From contig LJCX01000029.1 in NCBI GenBank assembly GCA_001298545.1, positions 620,001-684,000 on the forward strand: a stretch of DNA of 64,000 nucleotides, given 5' to 3'. The position numbers and the translations under genes were made by a program. Below are positions 15,809 through 23,165 of the stretch, in pieces. This DNA is from Actinobacteria bacterium OV320. GTDB taxonomy: Bacteria > Actinomycetota > Actinomycetes > Streptomycetales > Streptomycetaceae. Under the pieces are notes generated by a model. That model searched no databases. It was not told the DNA's origin and saw nothing but the letters and a program-made list of their open reading frames with translations. Position 1 is the stretch's first letter. Each line of letters begins with the position of its first letter.

Positions 15809-16776
15809 GACGCCTTCCTTTCGCGGCCGATCGAGAACAGGTTCGCCCGGATCTTCTGGAAGACCGTGGGCGGGAGGCTGCGGCTCGAACCGCGGGCGTA
15901 GTACCGCTCCAGGTAGTACTGGAAGACGCTGAAGACGCTGGTCATGACCAGGTACCAGATGGAGGCGACGAACAGCAGCTCCATCACGGCGAACGACGAG
16001 GAGCCGATCACCGAGGTCGAGCGGAGCAGTTCGTTGTACGTCACCACGTACACCAGCGACGAGGTCTTCAGCATGTTGATGAACTCGTTGCCGGTCGGCG
16101 GCACGATCACCCGCATCGCCTGCGGGATGACGATCCGGCGCAGCGTCTTGGCGTGGCTCATGCCGAGCGCGTGCGAGGCCTCGGTCTGTCCCTCGTCCAC
16201 GGCCAGCAGGCCGGCCCGGCAGATCTCCGCCATGTACGCGGCCTCGTTCAGACCCAGCCCGAGCAGGGCGCACATGAACGGCGTCATGACGTCCGTCATC
16301 TCGTCCTTGTAGATCGGACCGAGGTTCAGGACGGGGAAGATCAGCGCCAGGTTGAACCACATCAGCAGCTGCACATACACCGGGGTGCCGCGGAAGAACC
16401 AGATGTACAGCCAGGCGACCGTGCTGGTCACCGGGTTCTTCGACAGCCGCATCACGGCCAGCAGAACGCCCAGGACCACGCCCAGCACCATGGACAGGAC
16501 GCTGATCAGCAGGGTGCGTCCGGCGCCCGCGATGACGGTCGAGTTGAACAGCTGGTCGCCGACCGTGTCCCACTGGATGTCGCCGTTCGCGAAGGCGTTG
16601 ACCAGCAGCGCCAGGAGCGCGATGACGATCACGGCGCTGACCCAGCGGCCGTAGTGGCGCACCGGGATGGCCTTGATGGCCTCCGGCGGGCCGGAGAACG
16701 CCGAGTCCTTGGCCACCGGCGGGGTGTCCTCGGGTGGTGCGCCGCCCGCGGAGGACTTGTCGAGCTTGTCAGTCAT
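15805..16776 (-). CDS. Polar amino-acid ABC transporter permease
   Basis: 323 residues from ATG 16776. A cytosolic N terminus of about 50 residues precedes five to six membrane helices of the HisM/GlnP fold. GRTLLISVLSMVLGVVLGVLLAVMRL starts the core, and AYMAEICRAGLLAVDEGQTEASHALGMSHAKTLRRIVIPQAMR is the EAA loop that docks on the ATPase. One permease gene suggests a homodimeric channel. The tail FQKIRANLFSIGRERKAS is basic. It lies 39 bases after the binding-protein gene and overlaps the ATPase gene by four bases. Confidence 0.94.
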   Translation of the reverse strand: MTDKLDKSSAGGAPPEDTPPVAKDSAFSGPPEAIKAIPVRHYGRWVSAVIVIALLALLVNAFANGDIQWDTVGDQLFNSTVIAGAGRTLLISVLSMVLGVVLGVLLAVMRLSKNPVTSTVAWLYIWFFRGTPVYVQLLMWFNLALIFPVLNLGPIYKDEMTDVMTPFMCALLGLGLNEAAYMAEICRAGLLAVDEGQTEASHALGMSHAKTLRRIVIPQAMRVIVPPTGNEFINMLKTSSLVYVVTYNELLRSTSVIGSSSFAVMELLFVASIWYLVMTSVFSVFQYYLERYYARGSSRSLPPTVFQKIRANLFSIGRERKAS

Positions 16777-16815
16777 GGGGACTGCCCTTCGAAGACTTCA
16801 AGAGGTGCGGGTGGA

Positions 16816-17778
16816 TCACTTGCCGCCGTTGATCGCGGAGGCCTTGATCGCGCCGCTCTCGGCGCCCCACTTCTCCAGCACCTTCTGGTAGGAGCCGTCC
16901 TTGATGATCGCGTCGACGGCCTCCTTCAGGGCGTCACGCAGCTGCGTGTTCTTCTTGTTGACGACGATGCCGAACGGAGCGGCCTCGTACTGCTTGTCGA
17001 GGACCTCGAAGGTGTTGCCGTTGCCCGCCTTGCGGGCCATGTCCACGGCGACCGGGTAGTCGTTGACGCCGGCCACGGCGCCGCCGGACTTCACGCGGGT
17101 CTGGGCCTCGGTGTCGTTCTCGAAGGACTCGATCTTGAGGGCCTTCTTGCCGCCCTCGGTGCACGTCTTGGACTGCGCCTGGAGGGCCTCTTCGTAGGTG
17201 GTGCCCCGCTGCACGGCGACCGTCTGACCACAGAGGTCGTCGATCGTCTTGATGCCCTTGGGGTTGCCCTTCTGGACGTAGATGGCCGTGCCGGCGGTGA
17301 AGTAGTCGACGAAGTCGACGCCCGTGCCGAGCTTCTTGCCGCTGTCGTCCAGGCCTTCCTGGCGCTGCTTGTTGTCCGTGATCGACGACATGGCCACGTC
17401 GTAGCGGCCGGTGTTGACCGCGGTGATCAGGGTGTCGAAGCCGCCCGAGGTGAACTGGAAGTCGACGCCGAGCTGCTTGCCGAGCGCGGCGGCGATGTCG
17501 GGGTCGACGCCCACGATCTTGCCGCCCTCGACGGACTCCATCGGGGCGTACTCGGCGTTGGTGCCGACCTTGATGACACCCGCCTTCTGGATGTCGGCCG
17601 GGAGCTTCGAGAAGAGGGGAGCCTTGTCGGAGCCGCTCGACGACTCGGAGGAGCTGCTGCCGCCCTCGGTCTGGTCGCCGCAGGCGGTGAGCAGCAAGGC
17701 GCCCGCGACCGCGAGGGATCCGACCGCAGCCAGGCGGGTGCGCGCGGCGGTCGTGCGACGGGTGGAGCTTGCGGTCAT
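16816..17778 (-). CDS. Amino-acid ABC transporter substrate-binding lipoprotein
   Basis: 320 residues from ATG 17778. A twin-Arg-free signal peptide with hydrophobic core LAAVGSLAVAGALLL ends in the lipobox LTAC, so the protein is lipid-anchored outside the membrane. A Ser/Glu-rich linker (GGSSSSESSSGSDK) follows. The SBP_bac_3 domain covers the rest, with VIKVGTNAEYAPMESV, GVDPDIAAALGKQLGVDFQF, DVAMSSITDNKQRQEGLDDS and TVAVQRGTTYEEAL. The family carries glutamate, glutamine and other polar amino acids. The exact ligand is not clear by eye. Confidence 0.94.
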   Translation of the reverse strand: MTASSTRRTTAARTRLAAVGSLAVAGALLLTACGDQTEGGSSSSESSSGSDKAPLFSKLPADIQKAGVIKVGTNAEYAPMESVEGGKIVGVDPDIAAALGKQLGVDFQFTSGGFDTLITAVNTGRYDVAMSSITDNKQRQEGLDDSGKKLGTGVDFVDYFTAGTAIYVQKGNPKGIKTIDDLCGQTVAVQRGTTYEEALQAQSKTCTEGGKKALKIESFENDTEAQTRVKSGGAVAGVNDYPVAVDMARKAGNGNTFEVLDKQYEAAPFGIVVNKKNTQLRDALKEAVDAIIKDGSYQKVLEKWGAESGAIKASAINGGK

Positions 17779-17806
17779 GGTGGATTCCTCCGGCGGATGG
17801 ATGGAG

Positions 17807-17840
17807 ATGCCGATGGGTCGACAAATGCCGATGGGTCGAC
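17807..17840. repeat. 16-base direct repeat in the leader of the ABC operon
   Basis: ATGCCGATGGGTCGAC occurs at 17807-17822 and again at 17825-17840, an 18-base period, about 30-60 bases upstream of the binding-protein start. The half-element GTCGAC is itself a palindrome. It could be a tandem regulator site or simple slippage. Nothing else distinguishes these choices. Confidence 0.6.
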
Positions 17841-18388
17841 GAGAACACACACCTTCGGGTGTCGCGACCTCGTGTGATGACGGCATCTTGCCATTCGGAC
17901 TACGCCATTCAGGGGGCCAGCCATGTCAAAATCGGATAACGGGCGACCCCCGAACCGCATCACTCCGGTACATCACGACCGGACGGAGCCGGACCATCTG
18001 CGGGAATCCCCCGTTCCGGCCGAAAGATCTTCGGTTGATCTCATGGTGTGGTCGCCCGGCGCGCGCGCCGTTTCGGCGACGTGAGTCCGTGTCAAGGGTT
18101 CGCGGCAGCTTGGCGAGACTTCGCGCATGAGTCATGTCACTCAAGGTGACCTCTGTCCAAGGTCCACAGAGTGAGCCATGTGACCTTGCACGGAATGGAC
18201 TCGTCGGCTGTGGTCTCCGTCCGGTAAGAAGGATTTTTACACCCCTCATCCGGGGCTCAGGGCGCGTGTGCGGCGCGCCCGACGCGCAGGCGCCGTACGC
18301 ATCACCTCTGGGGCCAGCGCGATGCCCGCCCACTTCTCAATCAGGAGTGGCCACCCTCAAACCATGCAGACCTAAGGGGTAAGACACA
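17841..18388. other. Intergenic region between ABC operon and malic enzyme
   Basis: No convincing gene lies here. A TTGACA-like -35 hexamer for the ABC operon is visible on the minus strand at 17924-17929, but no clear -10 follows at the right spacing. Upstream of the malic enzyme gene, an inverted repeat CTCTGT...ACAGAG spans 18151-18171, flanked by GTCATGTCAC (18131-18140) and CATGTGACCTT (18177-18187). These may form a control site. Confidence 0.4.
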
Positions 18389-19618
18389 GTGGCAGCGGAG
18401 ATCGTCAATCCTCGCAGCGAGAGCGCCGACCGAACGGGCCAGGAGGGCGGTGCGGAGCCCCTCGACTCGTTCGACCCGGTGTTCGCGCTGCACCGCGGCG
18501 GAAAGATGGCCGTGCAGGCCACCGTCCCGGTTCGCGACAAGGACGACCTGTCCCTCGCCTACACGCCCGGCGTCGCTCGCGTGTGCACCGCGATCGCGGA
18601 GCGGCCGGAGCTGGTGAACGACTACACGTGGAAGTCGTCCGTCGTCGCCGTCGTCACCGACGGCACGGCCGTGCTCGGGCTCGGCGACATCGGCCCGGAG
18701 GCCTCCCTCCCGGTCATGGAAGGCAAGGCGATTCTGTTCAAGCAGTTCGGCGGTGTGGACGCGGTTCCGATCGCGCTCGCCTGCACGGACGTGGACGAGA
18801 TCATCGAGACCGTGGTGCGCCTCGCGCCCTCGTTCGGCGGTGTGAACCTGGAGGACATCTCGGCGCCGCGCTGCTTCGAGATCGAGCGCAGGCTCCAGGA
18901 CGCCCTCGACATCCCGGTCTTCCACGACGACCAGCACGGCACGGCGATCGTGACGCTGGCGGCGCTGCGCAACGCCGCGCGGCTGAGCGGCCGGGGCATC
19001 GGCGAGCTGCGCGCGGTCATCTCGGGCGCCGGCGCGGCCGGTGTCGCCATCGCCAAGATGCTGGTGGAGGCCGGCATCGGGGACGTCGCGGTCACCGACC
19101 GCAAGGGCATCGTCTCGGCGGACCGCGAGGACCTCACCGACGTCAAGCGCGAGCTGGCCGGGTTCACCAACAAGGCCGGGCTGAGCGGGTCGCTGGAGGT
19201 CGCGCTGGCCGGCGCCGACGTCTTCATCGGCGTCTCCGGCGGGACGGTCCCGGAGGAGGCGGTGGCCTCGATGGCGAAGGGCGCGTTCGTCTTCGCGATG
19301 GCCAACCCGACGCCCGAGGTGCACCCGGACGTCGCCCACAAGTACGCGGCCGTCGTCGCGACCGGGCGGTCGGACTTCCCGAACCAGATCAACAACGTGC
19401 TGGCGTTCCCGGGGATCTTCGCGGGCGCGCTTCAGGTGCGGGCGTCGCGGATCACCGAGGGCATGAAGATCGCGGCGGCCGAGGCGCTGGCGGGGGTCGT
19501 CGGTGACGATCTCGCCGCCGACTACGTGATTCCGTCGCCGTTCGACGAGAGGGTTGCTCCCGCGGTGACTGCGGCGGTCGCCGCGGCTGCTCGGGCCGAA
19601 GGGGTTGCGCGTCGCTGA
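18389..19618 (+). CDS. NADP-dependent malic enzyme
   Basis: 409 residues from GTG 18389. The N-terminal malic domain holds SLAYTPGVARVCTAI (catalytic Tyr region), VVAVVTDGTAVLGLGDIGPEASLPVMEGK, and CFEIERRLQDALDIPVFHDDQHGTA (metal-binding Glu and Asp residues). The C-terminal NAD(P) domain contains VISGAGAAGVAIAKML. It oxidatively decarboxylates malate to pyruvate and supplies NADPH for lipid and polyketide synthesis. The length is that of the short bacterial type without a phosphotransacetylase domain. It matches the S. coelicolor enzyme known as NADP-linked by synteny. A strong hairpin terminator follows. Confidence 0.95.
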   Translation: MAAEIVNPRSESADRTGQEGGAEPLDSFDPVFALHRGGKMAVQATVPVRDKDDLSLAYTPGVARVCTAIAERPELVNDYTWKSSVVAVVTDGTAVLGLGDIGPEASLPVMEGKAILFKQFGGVDAVPIALACTDVDEIIETVVRLAPSFGGVNLEDISAPRCFEIERRLQDALDIPVFHDDQHGTAIVTLAALRNAARLSGRGIGELRAVISGAGAAGVAIAKMLVEAGIGDVAVTDRKGIVSADREDLTDVKRELAGFTNKAGLSGSLEVALAGADVFIGVSGGTVPEEAVASMAKGAFVFAMANPTPEVHPDVAHKYAAVVATGRSDFPNQINNVLAFPGIFAGALQVRASRITEGMKIAAAEALAGVVGDDLAADYVIPSPFDERVAPAVTAAVAAAARAEGVARR

Positions 19619-19629
19619 CGTGTGTGTGG

Positions 19630-19664
19630 GTGGCCCCGTCGATTTCGGCGGGGCCACTTTTTTT
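19630..19664 (+). terminator. Rho-independent terminator of the malic enzyme gene
   Basis: GTGGCCCC pairs with GGGGCCAC around a 12-base loop that can pair further, directly followed by seven T residues. It lies 11 bases after the malic enzyme stop codon. This is the clearest classical terminator in the window. Confidence 0.9.
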
Positions 19665-19720
19665 GCCCACCCACCCGCCCGATCGGGTGATGACGCGGGC
19701 GCCGCCGCCGCACCCCCGCT

Positions 19721-19764
19721 TCGGCCCTGAACGGGCCTCGTCCTCAATCGCCGGACGGGCTGGA
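19721..19764 (-). repeat. Dispersed 44-base intergenic repeat, copy 1
   Basis: Read on the minus strand, these 44 bases match 57509-57552 on the plus strand at 42 of 44 positions. Both begin TCCAGCCCGTCCGGCGAT and end in GGGCCGA or GGGGCCGA. Both copies are intergenic. From memory this is a very common element between Streptomyces genes. Its function is unknown. Confidence 0.75.
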
Positions 19765-19768
19765 AGTG

Positions 19769-19895
19769 CCCGGCCGGTGCTCGATCGGCGCCGTGGGGTG
19801 GGCTGGACGCATCTGGCCGGTGCGCGATCGGGGCCTCGGGGTGGGCCGGAGGTACCCGGCCGGGGCCCGGTCTGCGCCGTGGGGGCGGGATGCGC
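19769..19895. repeat. Three imperfect tandem repeats of about 43 bases
   Basis: Units begin near 19769, 19812 and 19855 and share the pattern GGCCGGTGC-CGATCGG-GCC-T-GGGGTGGGC. The third is the most diverged. They follow directly on the dispersed 44-base repeat and fill the gap up to the dehydrogenase gene. No coding potential is convincing here. Confidence 0.55.
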
Positions 19896-19960
19896 AAGAG
19901 GGTATGTCTCACAGTGGTGTCCGGTTTCGCTTGTCGGCGTCGGACCCTATTGTCGGCTGC

Positions 19961-20926
19961 ATGTTCGCCGTCTACGCCGCCCGAATCGACCGCGACCAGC
20001 CGCTTTCCGGACTGGAGTTGGGGGAGCGCCCGGCCCCCGAAGCCCGGCCGGGCTGGAGCACCGTCCATGTCAGGGCCGCCTCCCTCAACCATCACGATCT
20101 CTGGTCGCTCCGGGGTGTCGGACTCCCCGAGGGCCGGCTGCCGATGATCCTCGGCTGCGACGCCGCCGGCGTCGACGAGGACGGCAACGAGGTCGTCCTG
20201 CACTCCGTCATCGGCCAGACCGGGCACGGTGTCGGGCCCGACGAGCCTCGTTCCATCCTCACCGAGAGGTACCAGGGCACCTTCGCCGAGCAGGTCGCCG
20301 TGCCGACCTGGAACATCCTGCCCAAGCCCAAGGAGCTCTCCTTCGAGGAGGCCGCCTGTCTGCCCACGGCCTGGCTGACGGCGTACCGCATGCTCTTCAC
20401 CAACGCGGGCGTACGGCCCGGTGACTCCGTCCTCGTCCAGGGCGCCGGCGGCGGTGTCGCCACGGCGGCCATCGTGCTGGGCCGGGCGGCCGGACTGCGG
20501 GTCTTCGCCACCAGCAGGGACGAGGCCAAGCGGAAGCGGGCCCTGGAGCTCGGTGCCGTCGAGGCGGTGGAGCCCGGCGCGCGGCTGCCGCAGCGGGTGG
20601 ACGCCGTCATCGAGACCGTCGGCGCGGCCACCTGGTCGCACTCGGTGAAGTCCCTGCGGCCCGGCGGCACGCTCGTCATCTCCGGCGCCACCAGCGGTGA
20701 CCGGCCCTCGTACGCCGAGCTGACCCGGATCTTCTTCCTGGAGCTGAAGGTCGTCGGCTCCACCATGGGCACCAAGGACGAACTGGAGGACCTGCTCTCC
20801 TTCTGCGCCACCACCGGTGTGCGCCCCGTCATCGACGAGGTGCTGCCGCTCGACCGGGCCCGCGAGGGCTTCGAACGGCTCGCCTCCGGCGACCAGTTCG
20901 GCAAGATCGTGCTCACCAACGGCTGA
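19961..20926 (+). CDS. Zinc-binding dehydrogenase / quinone oxidoreductase-like MDR protein
   Basis: 321 residues from ATG 19961 (MFAVYAARIDRDQPLSG). It is a medium-chain reductase: the GroES-like N-terminal part includes VHVRAASLNHHDLWSLRGVGLPE, and the Rossmann part includes VLVQGAGGGVATAAIVLGRAAG for NAD(P) binding. It has neither the catalytic-zinc cysteine/histidine set nor the structural-zinc four-cysteine loop, so despite the family name it is probably a zinc-free quinone reductase or enoyl reductase. An upstream in-frame extension is rejected because it runs through tandem repeats. A hairpin terminator follows closely. Confidence 0.88.
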   Translation: MFAVYAARIDRDQPLSGLELGERPAPEARPGWSTVHVRAASLNHHDLWSLRGVGLPEGRLPMILGCDAAGVDEDGNEVVLHSVIGQTGHGVGPDEPRSILTERYQGTFAEQVAVPTWNILPKPKELSFEEAACLPTAWLTAYRMLFTNAGVRPGDSVLVQGAGGGVATAAIVLGRAAGLRVFATSRDEAKRKRALELGAVEAVEPGARLPQRVDAVIETVGAATWSHSVKSLRPGGTLVISGATSGDRPSYAELTRIFFLELKVVGSTMGTKDELEDLLSFCATTGVRPVIDEVLPLDRAREGFERLASGDQFGKIVLTNG

Positions 20927-20936
20927 CCTGCTGTCA

Positions 20937-20966
20937 GGCGGGTCCGGGGTTCCGGGCCCGCCTTTT
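20937..20966 (+). terminator. Rho-independent terminator after the MDR gene
   Basis: GGCGGGTCCGG pairs with CCGGGCCCGCC over 11 bases, one of them G-T, with a GGTT loop and TTTT after the stem. It begins 11 bases after the stop codon and separates the MDR transcript from the operator region that follows. Confidence 0.85.
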
Positions 20967-20985
20967 GCGTGCCGTTCGCCGTTCG

Positions 20986-21003
20986 TGTCAACTGTGGTTG
21001 ACA
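20986..21003. promoter_or_regulatory. Perfect palindrome TGTCAAC-N4-GTTGACA, site 1
   Basis: This 18-base element has perfect 7-base arms and spacer TGTG. An identical pair of arms recurs at 21013-21030, 27 bases downstream. Both lie immediately upstream of the small HTH gene and its Clp-N partner. Two sites about 2.5 helix turns apart suit cooperative binding of a dimeric regulator, most simply the HTH protein itself. Confidence 0.75.
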
Positions 21004-21012
21004 TGCCTCTCG

Positions 21013-21030
21013 TGTCAACGTACGTTGACA
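21013..21030. promoter_or_regulatory. Perfect palindrome TGTCAAC-GTAC-GTTGACA, site 2
   Basis: All 18 bases are self-complementary, spacer included. The element ends two bases before the ATG of the HTH gene at 21033, so binding here would block translation start or a leaderless transcript. It pairs with site 1 as a two-operator arrangement. Confidence 0.78.
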
Positions 21031-21032
21031 TC

Positions 21033-21242
21033 ATGACCGAAGCAACGGATCTCGCCGAGCGCGCAGGAGACCGCGATCCACGGGTCGGGCTGCGCGCCGT
21101 CGCCGCACTGCGCCGGCTGCTGGAGCAGTTGGAGGCGGTGCAGGTGCGCAGTGCGCGCAACCAGGGCTGGTCGTGGCAGGAGATCGCCGCGGAGCTCGGA
21201 GTCAGCAGGCAGGCCGTGCACAAGAAGTACGGGAGGCATTGA
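21033..21242 (+). CDS. Small helix-turn-helix protein, likely autoregulator
   Basis: 69 residues from ATG 21033. The N-terminal half is a charged helix (GLRAVAALRRLLEQLEAVQVRSARNQG), and the C-terminal half a helix-turn-helix, WSWQEIAAELGVSRQAVHKKYG, like the sigma-70 region 4 or RWP-type bacterial HTH that follows such helices. The stop codon overlaps the start of the Clp-N gene (TGATG), so the two are made together. The palindromes abutting its start codon are the obvious binding sites. A sensing role for the Clp-N partner is inferred. Confidence 0.83.
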   Translation: MTEATDLAERAGDRDPRVGLRAVAALRRLLEQLEAVQVRSARNQGWSWQEIAAELGVSRQAVHKKYGRH

Positions 21243-21841
21243 TGTTCGAGCGGTTCACGAAGGACGCCCGTGCAGTGGTCGAGGGTGCGGTGGTGCACGC
21301 CGAGCGGGAGGGGACGGCGCGGGTCGAGGAGACGCATGTGCTGCTGTCCCTGCTCGACCGTGAGGGCAGCCGCGGTTCCTTCGCGCTGGCCTCGCTCGGT
21401 CTGCCGCCCGGTGGGCGGGCGGGGCTGGTGCGGGACCTGGACGAGACGCGCCGTCGCGGCGGACTCTCCCGGGCCGACGCGGACGCCCTGTCCGGGCTGG
21501 GCATCGACCTGTCGGAGATCGTGTCCCGGGTCGAGGAGACACATGGCGAAGGAGCGCTGGCCGCCGCCGGCCGGGGCGGTCTGTTCGGCGGGCGGTCCGG
21601 CCGACGGGCGTTCAGCCGCGGCGCCAAGGACCTGCTCACCGGCACCCTGCGCGTCGCCATAGCCCAGGGCGAACGGCACATCGGCGACGAGCATCTGCTG
21701 CTCGCCCTCACCACCCGCCGGGGCGTTCCCTCGGAGATCCTCGCCGACCACGGCGTCACCCACGCGTCCCTCACCCGGGTGCTGTACGGCGCCGGCCGAG
21801 GAGGCGAGCCCGGGACCGCGACCGAGGCCAAGGCCGGCTGA
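21242..21841 (+). CDS. Clp N-terminal domain protein without ATPase domain
   Basis: 199 residues from ATG 21242. Two Clp-N repeats are visible: MFERFTKDARAVVEGAVVHAEREGTARVEETHVLLSLLD and, after a Gly/Arg-rich linker, FSRGAKDLLTGTLRVAIAQGERHIGDEHLLLALTTRRG. In ClpC/ClpA this domain recognises substrates and adaptors. Here the AAA+ modules are absent, so the protein may act as a decoy, adaptor or sensor of misfolded protein for the coupled HTH regulator. It is translationally coupled to the HTH gene by a one-base overlap. Confidence 0.88.
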   Translation: MFERFTKDARAVVEGAVVHAEREGTARVEETHVLLSLLDREGSRGSFALASLGLPPGGRAGLVRDLDETRRRGGLSRADADALSGLGIDLSEIVSRVEETHGEGALAAAGRGGLFGGRSGRRAFSRGAKDLLTGTLRVAIAQGERHIGDEHLLLALTTRRGVPSEILADHGVTHASLTRVLYGAGRGGEPGTATEAKAG

Positions 21842-21994
21842 GCGGGCCGCCTGCCCGGCCCCTGCCCGGCGGGCCGCCTGCCTGGCCCCTGCCCGTCTGG
21901 TGTCCTGCCTGTCTGGTTCCCTGGTTCCCTGGCTGCCTGTGCGTCTGCTTGTCCGTCCTGCGGTCGCCGGTCTGCCGTGGGTCGGCCGGGGGCG

Positions 21995-23164
21995 TCAGGG
22001 TTTCGGCGCTCGCAGGATCACCCCGATGTGTGCCGCCGCCGTGGACAGGTGGCGTCGCGCTTCGCGGAGCTGCTCTCCGCTGACGCCGTGGTCGCGGGCC
22101 GCGTCACGGATGTCGTCCCGGAAGCGGTCGAGCAGGCGGTCCAGATCGCGGGCCGGTTCGCCGCCGGTGTCCTCGTGGGCCCAGGCCGGTTCGTATTCGG
22201 CGGGGAAGTCCTCCGGGGTACGGGAGTACTCGGCGGCGCGGGAGGCGTCGGCGGTGCGGGACTTCTCCGTGGTGCGGGACTCTTCCGCGGTGGGGGACTC
22301 TTCCGCGGTGGCGGAGTCCTCCGGGTGCGTGGTTGCCGTCGAGCCCGCCGTGGCCGTCGTCGAGCTCGTCGTGGAGGCTGTCGTACCGGTACGGCCGAAG
22401 CCGAAGTCCCTGCCGTACTCCCTGCCGAAGTCCCCGAACTCCTTGGCGAGTTCCGTCAGGCCCTCGCGGACGCCGGTCGGCCAGTCGCCCCGGGTGAAGT
22501 GGTCCTGGACCTGCTCCTGGACCCGGCGGGCGATGCGCTGTACCTCTTCCTGGGCCTGGGTGCGGGCCCGCTCCTGTGCCTCCTTGGCCTGGCGTCGGGC
22601 CCGCTGGGCCTCCTCGCGGGCGCGGCGGCTCTCGTCCTTGGCCCGGCGCGCCTGCTCCTTCCACTCCTGCTTGACGCGGCGCATCTCCTCCTTGGCGGCG
22701 CGCCACGACTCCTTGTCGCCGTACTCCCCGTACTCGCCCTGTTCGCCGGGCTCGGTGGCGCCCGCCCCGGTGCCCTGGCGTGCCTCGGTGGCCGCCGCCC
22801 GCATCTCGCGCCGCAGATCACCCGCCGCGCCGCGTACGTCGGCCCGGATCTCGGCGGCCAGCTCGGCGACCGACTCGCGGATCTCCAGCTCCAGGTCGGC
22901 CAGTTCGCCGCTGCGGTCCGCCAGTTCGGCCCGGCCGGCGTCGGTGATGGCATAGACCTTGCGGCCGCCCTCGGTGGTGTGGGTGACCAGGCCCTCGGTC
23001 TCCAGCTTGGCCAGCCGGGGGTAGACCGTGCCCGCCGACGGCGCGTAGAGCCCCTGGAAGCGTTCTTCGAGGAGACGGATCACCTCGTAGCCGTGCCGCG
23101 GCGCTTCGTCCAGCAGCTTCAGCAGGTAGAGGCGGAGACGGCCGTGGGCGAAGACGGGAGGCAT
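21995..23164 (-). CDS. PadR family regulator with long coiled-coil tail
   Basis: 389 residues from ATG 23164. The PadR winged helix occupies about residues 1-90 (LRLYLLKLLDEAPRHGYEVIRLLEERF ... AGTVYPRLAKLETEGLV). A long Arg/Glu/Gln-rich coiled coil covers about 95-230 (KEEMRRVKQEWKEQARRAKD). Then comes a low-complexity Ser/Thr/Glu stretch with repeats (TAEESPTAEESRTTEKSRTAD) and a short conserved C-terminal helix pair (RDLDRLLDRFRDDIRDAARDHG). It lies one base downstream of the DUF4097 gene and forms an operon with it. It probably represses that operon through AT-rich elements upstream. Confidence 0.88.
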   Translation of the reverse strand: MPPVFAHGRLRLYLLKLLDEAPRHGYEVIRLLEERFQGLYAPSAGTVYPRLAKLETEGLVTHTTEGGRKVYAITDAGRAELADRSGELADLELEIRESVAELAAEIRADVRGAAGDLRREMRAAATEARQGTGAGATEPGEQGEYGEYGDKESWRAAKEEMRRVKQEWKEQARRAKDESRRAREEAQRARRQAKEAQERARTQAQEEVQRIARRVQEQVQDHFTRGDWPTGVREGLTELAKEFGDFGREYGRDFGFGRTGTTASTTSSTTATAGSTATTHPEDSATAEESPTAEESRTTEKSRTADASRAAEYSRTPEDFPAEYEPAWAHEDTGGEPARDLDRLLDRFRDDIRDAARDHGVSGEQLREARRHLSTAAAHIGVILRAPKP

Positions 23165-23165
23165 G

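Noticed and set aside
18341..21763. A minus-strand open frame of 1140 codons opposite malic enzyme and the MDR gene
   Set aside because: It is Arg/Gly/Pro-rich without domains and crosses two terminators and the operator palindromes.
22240..22330. Short repeated units that first looked like a CRISPR array
   Set aside because: Units are coding repeats of Ser/Thr/Glu in the PadR tail, have no spacers of constant length, and no cas genes are near.
21900..22955. Plus-strand open frames opposite padR
   Set aside because: The Ser/Arg/Ala-rich translation lacks any motif, and the PadR domain on the minus strand is convincing.
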